From contig CAZFLM010000136.1 of the NCBI GenBank assembly GCA_964519955.1, positions 1 to 10,831 of the forward strand: 10,831 nt of DNA, written 5' to 3'. The translations under genes and the position numbers were made by a program. Positions 1 to 6,810 of this stretch are shown here, piece after piece (position 1 is the first letter of the stretch; the number at the start of each line of letters is the position of its first letter). The stretch comes from CAZFLM01 sp964519955. Its GTDB lineage: Bacteria > Armatimonadota > Chthonomonadetes > Chthonomonadales > CAJBBX01. Under the pieces are notes generated by a model. It had not been told where the DNA came from. It worked only from the letters and a program-made list of their open reading frames with translations, and made no database searches.

Positions 1-294
1 GTGGCCCGCTATGGCGGCGAGGAGTTCGTCGTTCTGCTGCCGGACGCCGACGCCGACGAGGCCATCCGCGTGGCGGAGCGCCTGCGCACCAGTGTGGAGG
101 CCGGCCCGTGGCCGCTGCGGCCCATCACCGCCAGCTTCGGCGCGGCCACGCTCACGCCCGACCTCAAGTCGCCGTCGCAGCTTGTGGACAACGCAGACCG
201 GGCGCTCTACTGGTCCAAGAAGCATGGCCGAAACCGGACGACCCACATCCAGCAGATGCTGGCCGAGATGGGCCCGGAGCAGGTCGCCGCATAG
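1..294 (+). CDS. Diguanylate cyclase, GGDEF domain, C-terminal fragment
   Basis: The 97 visible residues are the C-terminal half of a GGDEF domain, which condenses two GTP into cyclic di-GMP. The signature reads GGEEF at visible residues 5-9, preceded by RY, a form compatible with activity. It is followed by the usual helix (DEAIRVAERLR), the ITASFGAA strand (the family's T-x-S-x-G segment) and the NADRALYWSKKHGRNR helix near the end, which matches the family's ADxALYxAKxxGRN. The gene runs off the left edge, so the GTG at position 1 is probably an internal valine codon, and any sensory or receiver domain and the inhibitory RxxD site lie outside. The stop is followed by a strong hairpin and then the converging ribF. 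Sure of the domain; the input signal is unknown. Confidence 0.9.
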   Translation: MARYGGEEFVVLLPDADADEAIRVAERLRTSVEAGPWPLRPITASFGAATLTPDLKSPSQLVDNADRALYWSKKHGRNRTTHIQQMLAEMGPEQVAA

Positions 295-300
295 AAACGC

Positions 301-333
301 CGATGCGGACCCGGTCACCCCGGGTCCGCATCG
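301..333. terminator. Perfect 14-bp hairpin between converging genes, likely bidirectional terminator
   Basis: Arm CGATGCGGACCCGG (301-314) pairs without a mismatch with 320-333 around the 5-nt loop TCACC. It lies 7 nt after the GGDEF stop and 28 nt beyond the end of ribF on the other strand, where a terminator is expected for both. Neither side has a real T tract (only GTTTC on the minus side), so termination efficiency is inferred from position and stem strength. Confidence 0.75.
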
Positions 334-361
334 CATGTCCGCCCTCCAACGCAGCCGCCCG

Positions 362-1288
362 TCACCCGCCCAGCAGCCTCCGGGCCTCCACCACGTCGCG
401 CCCCATCTGCTCCACCAGCGCGTCCAGCGACTCGAAGCGCAGCTCGTCGCGCAGCCGCGCCACGAAGCTCAACTCCAGCTCCTCTCCGTAGATGCGTTCC
501 GAGAAGTCGAACAGGTAGGTCTCGATGGTCCGGTGCGTGCCGCCCACCGTGGGTCGAAGGCCGATCGAGCAGGCGCCGTCGAGCATACGATCGCCGACCC
601 GCGCCCGCACCGCGTAGACACCGTCCGCCGGCACGACGCGCCGCCCGGTCGGCTCCAGGTTGGCGGTCGGGTAGCCGAGCCCCGCGCCGCGCCGGTCGCC
701 GGTCACCACGACGCCGTCGAGCGCAAACCGGCGCCCGAGAAGACGCGCTGCTTGTGCGACCTCCCCCTCCCCCAGCAACTGCCGGATGCGCGTGCTGCTG
801 ATGGGGCCGCCGTCGAGCACCACGGGCTCCAGCACGGACGCGTCGAACCCGAGCGAGGCGCCCGCGCTCCGCAGCAGCTCCTCGTCGCCCTCCCGCCGCC
901 TGCCGAACCGGAAGCCGCGCCCGACGTGCACGGAGCGAGCCCCGAGCCGATCCACCAGCACCTGGCGCACGAAGTCCTCGGGCGCCAGATCTCGCATGGC
1001 AGCATCGAACCGCGCCACGACCAGGTGGTCCGCGCCCAGCGTGCCGACGAGATGCTCCTGCTGCCGAGGAGAGGAGAGATAGGGGGGAGCCAGATCGGGG
1101 GAGACGATCTCGGCCGGGTGCCGGTCGAACGTGAAGACGACGGTCTCGCGCTGGCGGAGCCGCGCCGCGCCGGCGGCCGCCTGGATCAGCGCGCGGTGGC
1201 CGAGGTGCACGCCGTCGAACGTGCCGATCGCGACGGACGTGTCGCGCAGCGAGGGATCGACGGTTTCGAGGCCGGACCAGACTCTCAT
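362..1288 (-). CDS. ribF: Bifunctional riboflavin kinase / FAD synthetase
   Basis: Converts riboflavin to FMN and FMN to FAD in the cytosol, using ATP. The 308 residues hold both halves of the usual prokaryotic enzyme. The N-terminal nucleotidyltransferase domain has GTFDGVHLGHR (22-32), TFDRHP (53-58), HVGRGFRFG (121-129) and SSTRIR (164-169). The C-terminal flavokinase domain has GYPTANL (205-211), DGVYAVR (222-228), SIGLRPTVGG (241-250) and the catalytic-glutamate segment IETYLFDF (255-262). The chosen ATG at 1288 overlaps the truB stop as ATGA. The frame stays open upstream, but only as translated truB antiframe with no family similarity. No Shine-Dalgarno is visible, so translation probably depends on coupling to truB. 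It is the last gene of the infB operon; rpsO, often found next, is absent. Confidence 0.96.
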   Translation of the reverse strand: MRVWSGLETVDPSLRDTSVAIGTFDGVHLGHRALIQAAAGAARLRQRETVVFTFDRHPAEIVSPDLAPPYLSSPRQQEHLVGTLGADHLVVARFDAAMRDLAPEDFVRQVLVDRLGARSVHVGRGFRFGRRREGDEELLRSAGASLGFDASVLEPVVLDGGPISSTRIRQLLGEGEVAQAARLLGRRFALDGVVVTGDRRGAGLGYPTANLEPTGRRVVPADGVYAVRARVGDRMLDGACSIGLRPTVGGTHRTIETYLFDFSERIYGEELELSFVARLRDELRFESLDALVEQMGRDVVEARRLLGG

Positions 1289-2214
1289 GACGAACGCTGC
1301 GCCGCCATGCGCTCGGCGAGAGCGGCGGCGAATACCTTGTTGGGTTGCAGGCGGCCCGCTGCTCGCCGCCCGACTGCGACTGCCTGCCCGGATGGGTCGA
1401 GGAACACGCCCAGCGCGTCCGCGGGCCATGCCGGCGGCGCCTCGACGTCCTGGCCGTGGGCGATGCGATCGAGGCCAGACTCGTCCAGCGCGGCGCTGGG
1501 TAGGTGCGAGAGCGCCTCCGCGATCGACACGACGACGCACGATCGCGCGTCCGCGCCGACTATGGCCTCCACCGAGCACGCGCCTTCGACACCGTAGCGG
1601 CCCACACGCGTCCGCCGCAGCGAGCACATCGCCCCGCCACAGCCGAGCGCCGCGCCAATGTCGTGGGCCAGGGCCCGCACATACGTGCCCGACGAGCACA
1701 CCACGCGCAGCATCGCCGAGGCACGATCCCCGGGCTCGAAGCCCTCCAGCGTCAGGCTGTGGACCGTGATCGCCCGCGCGGCCCGCTCGACCTCGACGCC
1801 GCGTCTGGCCAGCTCGTAGAGGCGCTTGCCCTCGTGGTGCACGGCCGAAACCATCGGCGGCACCTGCTGCAGCTCGCCGCGGAAGCGCGTCAGCACGTCT
1901 TCCAGCGCCTCGCGCGTGAGCCCGACCGAGCCCCGCTCCTCGACGACCTGCCCGGTCGTGTCCTGCGAGTCGGTGGTGACGCCGAACACGACGCCGGCGA
2001 CGTACTCCTTGGGCTCCGTGTCCAGGTACTCGATGACGCGCGTCGCGTCGCCCAGGCAGACCACCAGCACTCCGGTCGCCATGGGGTCGAGGGTGCCCGC
2101 GTGACCCACCTGCTTCGTGCCGAACGCGCGCCGCACGCGGTTCACCACGTCGTGCGAGGTCATGCCGCCCGGCTTGTCGACGACCAGCACTCCCGCTGGG
2201 GCTCCCGTGCTCAT
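1285..2214 (-). CDS. truB: tRNA pseudouridine(55) synthase
   Basis: Isomerises uridine 55 in the T-loop of nearly all tRNAs to pseudouridine. The 309-residue length fits bacterial TruB. Visible motifs are VVDKPGGMTSHDVV (11-24), the catalytic-aspartate motif GHAGTLDPMATGVL (37-50, with Asp43 as nucleophile), QVPPMVSAVHHEGKRLYELAR (117-137, with the conserved tyrosine at 133), CSSGTYVRALAHDIG (173-187) and the SLRRTRVGRY segment (198-207). A short C-terminal PUA-like part ends with LQPNKVFAAA. The start ATG at 2214 overlaps the nrnA stop (ATGA), and its own stop overlaps the ribF start in the same way, so three genes appear translationally chained. Confidence 0.97.
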   Translation of the reverse strand: MSTGAPAGVLVVDKPGGMTSHDVVNRVRRAFGTKQVGHAGTLDPMATGVLVVCLGDATRVIEYLDTEPKEYVAGVVFGVTTDSQDTTGQVVEERGSVGLTREALEDVLTRFRGELQQVPPMVSAVHHEGKRLYELARRGVEVERAARAITVHSLTLEGFEPGDRASAMLRVVCSSGTYVRALAHDIGAALGCGGAMCSLRRTRVGRYGVEGACSVEAIVGADARSCVVVSIAEALSHLPSAALDESGLDRIAHGQDVEAPPAWPADALGVFLDPSGQAVAVGRRAAGRLQPNKVFAAALAERMAAQRSS

Positions 2215-3173
2215 CGGACGATCCGCGCCACCTCGTCGAGCACGCGGCGGACCGCCTCGTCGAGCGGTGGGTCCAGCGAGCAGCCCGCGGCCAGCCGGTG
2301 CCCGCCGCCGCCGAACAGCCCCGCGATGCCGTTCACGTCGTAGCCCTCGCGGGAGCGCAGGCTGATGCGGATCTTCTTGCCCGGCACCTCACGGAACAGA
2401 ATGCCAACCTTCACGCCGCGCACCGACCGCACGTGCGTAACGATGCCCTCGGTATCCTCGTCGGTGGCGCCCATCTCCTCGAAGTCGGACGCCCGCACCA
2501 CCGCCCATGCCACGCGCCCCTCTGCCTCGAGCTGCAGCGAGGCGAGCGCCCGGCCCAGCAGCTTCACGCTGGCGAAGGAGCGGCTCTCGAAGACCAGCTC
2601 GCTCACGGCGGCCGGGCATGCCCCGTAGCGGGTCAACTCGCCGGCGATGCGGAACGTGCGGGGCGTCGTGTTGAGGAAGCGGAAGCCGCCTGTGTCCGTG
2701 ACGAGGGCCGTCATCAGGCAGTCGGCGATCTCGCGGTCGATCTGCACGCCGAGGAGACGAAGCAGGGAGTAGACGATCTCGCCGGTGGCCGCGCACTTGG
2801 AGTTCACGAGGCGCAGCTCGCCAAAGGGCCCCTCGGCGGCGTGGTGGTCGATGCAGAGCGAATGGCGGGCCGACTCGATGGCCGGGCGCGCGCGTCCGAT
2901 CCGGTCGATCGAGCCCGTATCGCACATGATGGCCAGGTCGAAGCCGCGCTCGTCGGTCTCCTGCAGAACCTGCGCCTGGCCGGGCATCCAGCGGTAGATC
3001 TCGGGCACGCCGTCATGCGACAGCGGCACCGCCCGCTTGCCCATACGCTGCAGCGCGATGGCCAGGGCGAGCGAGCTTCCGAGCGCGTCGCCGTCGGGGT
3101 TCACGTGCGAGGCGAGGACGATGGAGTTGGCGGATCGGATGGCGTCCGCCGCCGCACGCAGGGAGCTTCTCAT
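2211..3173 (-). CDS. nrnA: DHH-family bifunctional oligoribonuclease / pAp phosphatase
   Basis: Degrades 2-5-nt nanoRNAs left by RNA turnover and dephosphorylates 3'-phosphoadenosine 5'-phosphate; it stands in for Orn in lineages that lack it. The 320 residues match the NrnA type in length and motif order: SHVNPDGDALGSSLAL (22-37, first metal ligands), CDTGSID (84-90), the DHH signature IDHHAAEG (108-115), ALVTDTGGFRF (156-166), and the C-terminal DHHA1 RNA-binding loop GGGGHRLAAG (288-297). The ATG at 3173 places the DGD motif at the usual distance from the N-terminus. The nearest G-rich stretch, GGGGAG, is 13 nt upstream, so the ribosome site is weak. It sits 67 nt after rbfA and overlaps truB by 4 nt, a common position in this cluster. 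Confidence 0.93.
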   Translation of the reverse strand: MRSSLRAAADAIRSANSIVLASHVNPDGDALGSSLALAIALQRMGKRAVPLSHDGVPEIYRWMPGQAQVLQETDERGFDLAIMCDTGSIDRIGRARPAIESARHSLCIDHHAAEGPFGELRLVNSKCAATGEIVYSLLRLLGVQIDREIADCLMTALVTDTGGFRFLNTTPRTFRIAGELTRYGACPAAVSELVFESRSFASVKLLGRALASLQLEAEGRVAWAVVRASDFEEMGATDEDTEGIVTHVRSVRGVKVGILFREVPGKKIRISLRSREGYDVNGIAGLFGGGGHRLAAGCSLDPPLDEAVRRVLDEVARIVR

Positions 3174-3240
3174 CTGGCTGCCAGGTCTCCCCAGAAGCCA
3201 GTCGCCGCAGCGCGAGGAGCAGCCGTCGGAGGCGCGCCGC

Positions 3241-3621
3241 TCACTCTTCCGATGTCTCCGGCTCGTCCGGCTTCAGGACGTCTTCTTCTACGGTCTGCAG
3301 CAGCTCGAAGATGCGCGCGCCGCGCGGGATGCCGATATCGGCGCGGAAGTCGATCTCGGGGGCCAAACGCAGGTGCATGCGGCGCGCGAACTCCCCTCGC
3401 ATATAGCCCGCAACCTTGCGCAGGGCTTCGAGGCCGCCCTTCTGGCTCGCCTCGTCGCCCATGATGCTGACGTAGACCTTGGCGTGCCGAAGGTCCCGCG
3501 TCACCTCGGCGCTCGTCACGGTGACGAGTTCGAGGCGCGGATCCTTGAGATCGCGCCGGATCATCTCGCTGATCTCCTCGATCAGCCGGTTCTGTATTTG
3601 CTCTTGGCGTATGGTTGACAT
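3241..3621 (-). CDS. rbfA: 30S ribosome-binding factor
   Basis: Assembly factor that binds the 30S subunit near the 16S rRNA 5' helix during late maturation and cold adaptation. With the ATG at 3621 the protein is 126 residues, normal for RbfA. The single type II KH-like fold is recognisable: helix RQEQIQNRLIEEISEMIRRDLKDPRL (5-30), strand ELVTVTSAEVTRDLRHAKVYVS (31-52), then LRLAPEIDFRADIGIPRGARIFELL (84-108). The acidic tail (PDEPETSEE) is typical. An ATG at 3675 would add 18 residues with no family match, so I reject it. No clear Shine-Dalgarno precedes the chosen start. It lies between DUF503 and nrnA in the infB operon. Confidence 0.94.
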   Translation of the reverse strand: MSTIRQEQIQNRLIEEISEMIRRDLKDPRLELVTVTSAEVTRDLRHAKVYVSIMGDEASQKGGLEALRKVAGYMRGEFARRMHLRLAPEIDFRADIGIPRGARIFELLQTVEEDVLKPDEPETSEE

Positions 3622-3680
3622 AGGGAACGCGGGGAACACCCGCACAAAGCTATAAGTGCAAGACCACCGGCGCACCGATC

Positions 3681-3962
3681 TCAGTCCACCTCGATGGCCA
3701 CTCCCTCCACCGACACGAGGGGCTCCGACTCGAGGTGGTCGAGGAGCTTGTCCAACACCCGGTTGCAGTGCCGCGGATCGTTGGACACCACAGCGAACCC
3801 GAGGGTCGCGCGGCGCCAGAGGTTCAGGTCGTCCACCTCGGCGGCCGACACGTTGAACTTGCGGCGCGCTCCCTCGACGATGCCCTTCACGACGCTGCGC
3901 TTGTCCTTCAGCGACGATCCCTCAGCGAGGACGAGCACGACGGTCATCGTGCCTACGCGCAT
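3681..3962 (-). CDS. ylxP: DUF503 / YlxP-like protein
   Basis: A 93-residue member of the DUF503 family, small proteins of unknown function encoded between infB and rbfA in many Gram-positive and related bacteria. Family hallmarks are visible: the N-terminal MRVGTMTVVLVL strand, SSLKDKRSVVKGIVEGARRKFNVSAAEVD (residues 16-44) and the RATLGFAVVSND strand (51-62), giving a ferredoxin-like alternation of strands and helices. The ATG at 3962 aligns with the usual MxVG start; an ATG five codons later is possible but shortens the first strand. The gene is 94 nt downstream of infB and 59 nt upstream of rbfA. A link to ribosome maturation is suggested only by its constant neighbours. Confidence 0.88.
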   Translation of the reverse strand: MRVGTMTVVLVLAEGSSLKDKRSVVKGIVEGARRKFNVSAAEVDDLNLWRRATLGFAVVSNDPRHCNRVLDKLLDHLESEPLVSVEGVAIEVD

Positions 3963-4056
3963 GTCATATCGGGGCGGCCACCCCCTGCTCCGGGCACAGC
4001 GGCAGGCGCCCCGTAACGAAGCACCTGCCCACTATCGCGCCAGACGGCCAGCGTGC

Positions 4057-5988
4057 TTAGCGCTCGACCTGCTTCATCTCGAACGCTTCGACAATGTCGC
4101 CGACCTTGAAGTCCGAGTAGTCGTCCAGCACGATGCCGCACTCGAATCCCTGCGCCATCTCGCGAACGTCGTCCTTGATGTGCCGCAGCGAACCGATCTT
4201 GCCGGTGTAGATGAGGTCGCGCCCGCGGAAGATGCGCGCCTCGGCGTTGCGCATGATCTTGCCTTCCGTTACGTAGGAGCCCGCGATGACGACGCCCTTG
4301 GGTGTCCGGAAGACCTGGCGGCACTCCGCCTTGCCGAGATGGATCTCCTCGTAGACCGGCGCAAGCATGCCCTTCATCGCGCGCTCGACGGCCTCGGTCA
4401 GCTCGTAGATGATCTGGAACGTGCGAATGTCCACGTTCTCGCGACCGGCCGCTTGCTGAGACTGCGGGTCGGCATGCACGTTGAAGCCGATCACCACCGC
4501 CGCGGACGCCGACGCCAGCATCACGTCGTTCTCGCCGATGTTGCCGACGCCGCTGTGGATGACGCGGAGCTTAACCTCGTCCTGCGGGAGCTGCTGCAAC
4601 TGGCCGACCACCGCTTCGACGGAGCCCTGCACGTCCGCCTTGACGACGAGGTTGAGTTCCTTCACCTCGCCCTCGCGGATGCGGCGGTAGACGTCCTCGA
4701 GCGTGACGCGCTGCTGGGAGGCCAGACGGGTGGCTCGCTGCTTCTGCGCCCGCAGATCGGCCGTGTGGCGGGCCGACTTCTCGTCGCGCGCCTCCTCCAG
4801 CTTGTCGCCGGCCTGCGGCACGATGCTGAGGCCGATGATCTCGACAGGGGTCGCGGGACCGGCCTTGGTCATCTTCTCGCCGCGCTCGTTGGTCATGGCG
4901 CGGACCTTGCCATATGCCAGTCCGCAGACCACGCTATCGCCCACGCGGAGCGTGCCTTCCTGGACGAGGACCGTCGCCACCGGGCCGCGGCCGGTCTCCT
5001 GGCGCGCTTCGACGATGACACCCACGGTCCGGCCCTGGGAGTCGCCGCGAAGCTCCAGGATGTCCGAGCGGAAGAGGATCAGTTCCAGCAGATCCTCCAG
5101 TCCCTGCTTCGCCTTGGCCGAGATCGGGATGCACTCGGTGTCGCCGCCGTACTCGGTGGGCACCAGGTTGTGCTCGGTGAGCTGGGTCTTGATGCGGTCG
5201 GGGTTCGAGTCGGGCTTGTCGACCTTGTTGATCGCAACGATGATGGGGACTTCGGCGGCCCGTGCGTGGTCGATGGCCTCGATGGTCTGAGGCATGATGC
5301 CGTCGTCCGCCGCCACCACGAGGATGGCGATGTCGGTGACGCTGGCGCCGCGGGCGCGCATCGCGGTGAAGGCCGCGTGGCCGGGGGTATCGAGGAAGGT
5401 GATCTTGCGCTTCTCGCCCTCGTGCTCGACCTCGACCTGGTAGGCGCCGATATGCTGGGTGATGCCGCCGAACTCGCCCTCCACCACGTTGGTGTGGCGG
5501 ATGGCGTCGAGCAGAGTGGTCTTGCCGTGGTCAACGTGCCCCATGATGGTCACGACCGGCGGCCTCGGCTGCGGCCCGCCGCCAGGCCCACGGTGCTTCA
5601 CGGGCGCCGCAGGTACGGCAGCCTTCGGCTCCGCCTTCAAGCGGAGCGTCACACCGTAGACGGCGGCCAGCTTGCCCGCCACGTCCGGCGAGAGCTTCTG
5701 GTTCACTGCCGCCAGAACGCCCATGGCCATGAGCTTCTTCTGAACGTCGGCCGCTCCCACGCCGAACGCCACCGCGAGGTCCTTCACCGTTGCGGCTGCG
5801 CCGACTTCGACAACCTTGCCACCATCGGCCTTCTTGCCGAACATCTCGCGCAGCGCCTGCGCGGTGTCGGCATCGACCATGGCGGCGGGCCCGGCCACCG
5901 GCACACCGAGATCGCCCAGCGCGGAAACCAGCTCCGCGGCGGTCATCTCCAGCTCTTTGGCCAACTCACTTACGCGTGCTCCCATCAT
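4057..5988 (-). CDS. infB: Translation initiation factor IF-2
   Basis: GTPase that brings initiator fMet-tRNA to the 30S subunit and promotes 50S joining. Numbering from the GTG at 6000 (subtract 4 for the preferred start), there are two IF2_N-like helical modules (about 8-55 and 71-120) and a short basic/proline linker. The G domain follows: G1 GHVDHGKT (154-161), G2 GGIT (178-181), G3 DTPG (204-207), G4 NKVD (258-261) and G5 SAKA (294-297). Domains II-IV end with the C2 fMet-tRNA-binding region. At about 643 residues it is shorter than enterobacterial IF2 (about 890) because the N-terminal extension is reduced, as in Thermus. I chose ATG 5988 because GAGGTG at 5998-6003 lies 9 nt upstream. 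The GTG at 6000 would lie inside that ribosome site. It leads the operon. Confidence 0.97.
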   Translation of the reverse strand: MMGARVSELAKELEMTAAELVSALGDLGVPVAGPAAMVDADTAQALREMFGKKADGGKVVEVGAAATVKDLAVAFGVGAADVQKKLMAMGVLAAVNQKLSPDVAGKLAAVYGVTLRLKAEPKAAVPAAPVKHRGPGGGPQPRPPVVTIMGHVDHGKTTLLDAIRHTNVVEGEFGGITQHIGAYQVEVEHEGEKRKITFLDTPGHAAFTAMRARGASVTDIAILVVAADDGIMPQTIEAIDHARAAEVPIIVAINKVDKPDSNPDRIKTQLTEHNLVPTEYGGDTECIPISAKAKQGLEDLLELILFRSDILELRGDSQGRTVGVIVEARQETGRGPVATVLVQEGTLRVGDSVVCGLAYGKVRAMTNERGEKMTKAGPATPVEIIGLSIVPQAGDKLEEARDEKSARHTADLRAQKQRATRLASQQRVTLEDVYRRIREGEVKELNLVVKADVQGSVEAVVGQLQQLPQDEVKLRVIHSGVGNIGENDVMLASASAAVVIGFNVHADPQSQQAAGRENVDIRTFQIIYELTEAVERAMKGMLAPVYEEIHLGKAECRQVFRTPKGVVIAGSYVTEGKIMRNAEARIFRGRDLIYTGKIGSLRHIKDDVREMAQGFECGIVLDDYSDFKVGDIVEAFEMKQVER

Positions 5989-5997
5989 GGTGCGGTT

Positions 5998-6003
5998 CAC
6001 CTC
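5998..6003 (-). promoter_or_regulatory. Ribosome binding site deciding the infB start
   Basis: GAGGTG on the minus strand is followed by 9 nt and then ATG at 5988 (with another ATG at 5985). The in-frame GTG at 5998-6000 overlaps this site and has no good site of its own at normal distance, so the ATG is preferred. Confidence 0.7.
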
Positions 6004-6010
6004 ATTTCAT
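6002..6010 (-). other. Two-codon upstream ORF (ATG AAA TGA) in the infB leader
   Basis: On the minus strand AGGGAG (6018-6023), a 7-nt spacer and ATGAAATGA form a complete minimal start-lysine-stop unit immediately before, and partly overlapping, the infB ribosome site. The spacing is ideal for initiation. This is what the sequence shows; whether ribosomes use it is unknown and it could be chance. Confidence 0.4.
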
Positions 6011-6098
6011 GTCTGGTCTCCCTGCGCGCAGACTGGCGGGAGGGCGCCCATACGCAGCCCGGTAGTTCCTCGCCATGCCCGAACCGGAGTCAGCAGAA

Positions 6099-6123
6099 GA
6101 GAGTGGGACGCTTGCCCACTCTC
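6099..6123 (-). promoter_or_regulatory. Stem-loop in the infB leader
   Basis: GAGAGTGGG (6099-6107) and CCCACTCTC (6115-6123) form a perfect 9-bp stem around a 7-nt loop. It lies about 20-45 nt after the predicted transcription start and about 110 nt before the infB start. It may be a leader structure, an attenuator (only a weak TTCT follows on the minus strand) or a dyad operator. The function is inferred from position only. Confidence 0.5.
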
Positions 6124-6148
6124 AATCCACTCGCTCGCAAGACGCATC

Positions 6149-6157
6149 AGTATAGCA
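6149..6157 (-). promoter_or_regulatory. Candidate extended -10 promoter of the infB operon
   Basis: The minus strand reads TGC-TATACT, i.e. TGn followed by a hexamer one base away from TATAAT, in an otherwise GC-rich region. No -35 hexamer is found 16-18 nt upstream (the 17-nt position reads GGCGAG), as is tolerated for extended -10 promoters. The start would be near 6142, giving a leader of about 150 nt before infB. Confidence 0.5.
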
Positions 6158-6202
6158 CACGAAGGCCGCTCCTCGCCCGATGGAAGCGGCCGGACGTGCG
6201 AA

Positions 6203-6231
6203 GGCCGGAGCCCCGCGTGGGTGCTCCGGCC
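6203..6231 (-). terminator. Terminator-like hairpin upstream of the infB promoter
   Basis: GGCCGGAGC (6203-6211) pairs perfectly with GCTCCGGCC (6223-6231); the 11-nt loop can itself pair CCC with GGG. It sits 35 nt beyond the stop of the 78-residue small gene and about 45 nt ahead of the infB -10, so it would insulate the operon from the genes upstream. There is no T tract. Confidence 0.6.
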
Positions 6232-6265
6232 ATAGGCGAGTGCGAGCGACGGCGCGCTGCCGCCG

Positions 6266-6502
6266 TCAGGCCAGGATGTCGAGCCGGCCGCCCGACGCCG
6301 GCGCCGACGAGCCGCTCCAGTCCGTAGTCGCACCGGCCATCCGCTGCCGTATCTGGCCAAGTTGAGTGGTGATCCGCCGCTCCAGTTGGGCGGAGAGCTG
6401 CTGTTCACGGTCGTCTGCCGCCTGCGGGCGTGCGGCCGAGTCGTAGCGCACGAGCCGCAGGGACGGCGTTCCGGCCGACGATACGGAGCTTATGTCAGAC
6501 AT
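6266..6502 (-). CDS. Small hypothetical protein, 78 aa
   Basis: Unrecognised. The reason to believe it is a gene is a strong ribosome site: GAGGAG lies 5-6 nt before the ATG at 6502, and the stop is followed by a hairpin. The product starts MSDISSVSSAGTP, is polar and probably disordered to about residue 30, has one amphipathic, glutamine/arginine-rich helix (about 32-56, EQQLSAQLERRITTQLGQIRQRM), then a Ser/Gly/Ala stretch and ends GGRLDILA. There is no signal peptide, membrane segment or cysteine. The ending resembles that of the neighbouring small protein (QRLDVQA), suggesting a shared functional tail or distant paralogy. A secreted or flagellar-type small substrate is conceivable, but nothing in the sequence proves it. 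Confidence 0.6.
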   Translation of the reverse strand: MSDISSVSSAGTPSLRLVRYDSAARPQAADDREQQLSAQLERRITTQLGQIRQRMAGATTDWSGSSAPASGGRLDILA

Positions 6503-6585
6503 AGGTTCTCCTCGTCGGTGTCATGCACAGCGCCATCAAGAGGCCGGCTGTTGTCAGTCAGTACGTCGGCACGGTAGCCTAGGAG

Positions 6586-6605
6586 GGCGGGCCTCCGTGC
6601 CCGCC
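6586..6605 (-). terminator. Hairpin between the two small genes
   Basis: GGCGGGC (6586-6592) and GCCCGCC (6599-6605) form a perfect 7-bp GC stem with a 6-nt loop, 17 nt after the stop of the upstream small gene on the minus strand. It is probably a terminator, implying that the 78-residue gene has its own promoter in 6503-6585. I cannot identify a convincing one there. Confidence 0.45.
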
Positions 6606-6621
6606 GAGGCGACGCGCAAGC

Positions 6622-6810
6622 CTAAGCCTGAACGTCGAGCCTCTGGCTCACCTCGGGCGACAAGGCGCCGAGGAGCTGCTGCCGCATCTGCTCTCGCGAG
6701 GCCAGCCGGTCGATCTCGGCCCGCCGAACGACCTGGTTGGCCCGGTCGGCGAACTGCTCCGTGGCGACCCGCATCATCCCGGCAGCATTGCTCGAACTCG
6801 CGACGTCCAT
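6622..6810 (-). CDS. Small protein, 62 aa, possibly YjfB-like putative motility protein
   Basis: With the ATG at 6810 the product is 62 residues: MDVASSSNAAGMM, a long amphipathic helix (about 14-48, charged and Gln/Arg-rich), then LSPEVSQRLDVQA at the C-terminus. Length, the MDV/MDI start followed by small residues, the mostly helical centre and an ending of the form LD[IV]xx recall the YjfB-type putative motility proteins (about 60 residues, unknown mechanism). This is recollection of a family pattern, not an alignment. The frame is open to an ATG at 6954 (110 residues), but the extra part is Gly/Pro/Arg-rich and low in structure. The ribosome site for either start is weak (GGGATG about 5 nt before 6810). 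A candidate promoter at 6964-6991 would give the short form a leader of about 145 nt. Confidence 0.5.
   Translation of the reverse strand: MDVASSSNAAGMMRVATEQFADRANQVVRRAEIDRLASREQMRQQLLGALSPEVSQRLDVQA

Noticed and set aside
11..1597. Long plus-strand frame across the GGDEF end, the hairpin and the opposite strand of ribF/truB
   Set aside because: It crosses a terminator and lies antisense to two certain genes; the translation is Arg/Pro/Ala-rich with no recognisable domain.
1289..1699. N-terminal extension of ribF into truB
   Set aside because: RibF similarity starts at the ATG at 1288 that overlaps the truB stop; the upstream part is a frame-shifted reading of truB.
3622..3680. TTATAG/TTGCAC as an internal promoter before rbfA
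   Set aside because: The two hexamers are adjacent rather than separated by about 17 nt; no proper -35 is found for TATAGC.
3694..6327. Very long open frame on the plus strand opposite infB and DUF503
   Set aside because: It mirrors well-conserved infB codons, is His/Asp/Arg/Leu-rich without family features and has no ribosome site; such antisense frames are common in GC-rich coding DNA.
6503..6585. Possible sigma-28 (flagellar) promoter before the 78-aa gene, suggested by GCCGACGT
   Set aside because: No TAAA-like -35 at the required distance and the -10 has too few matches.
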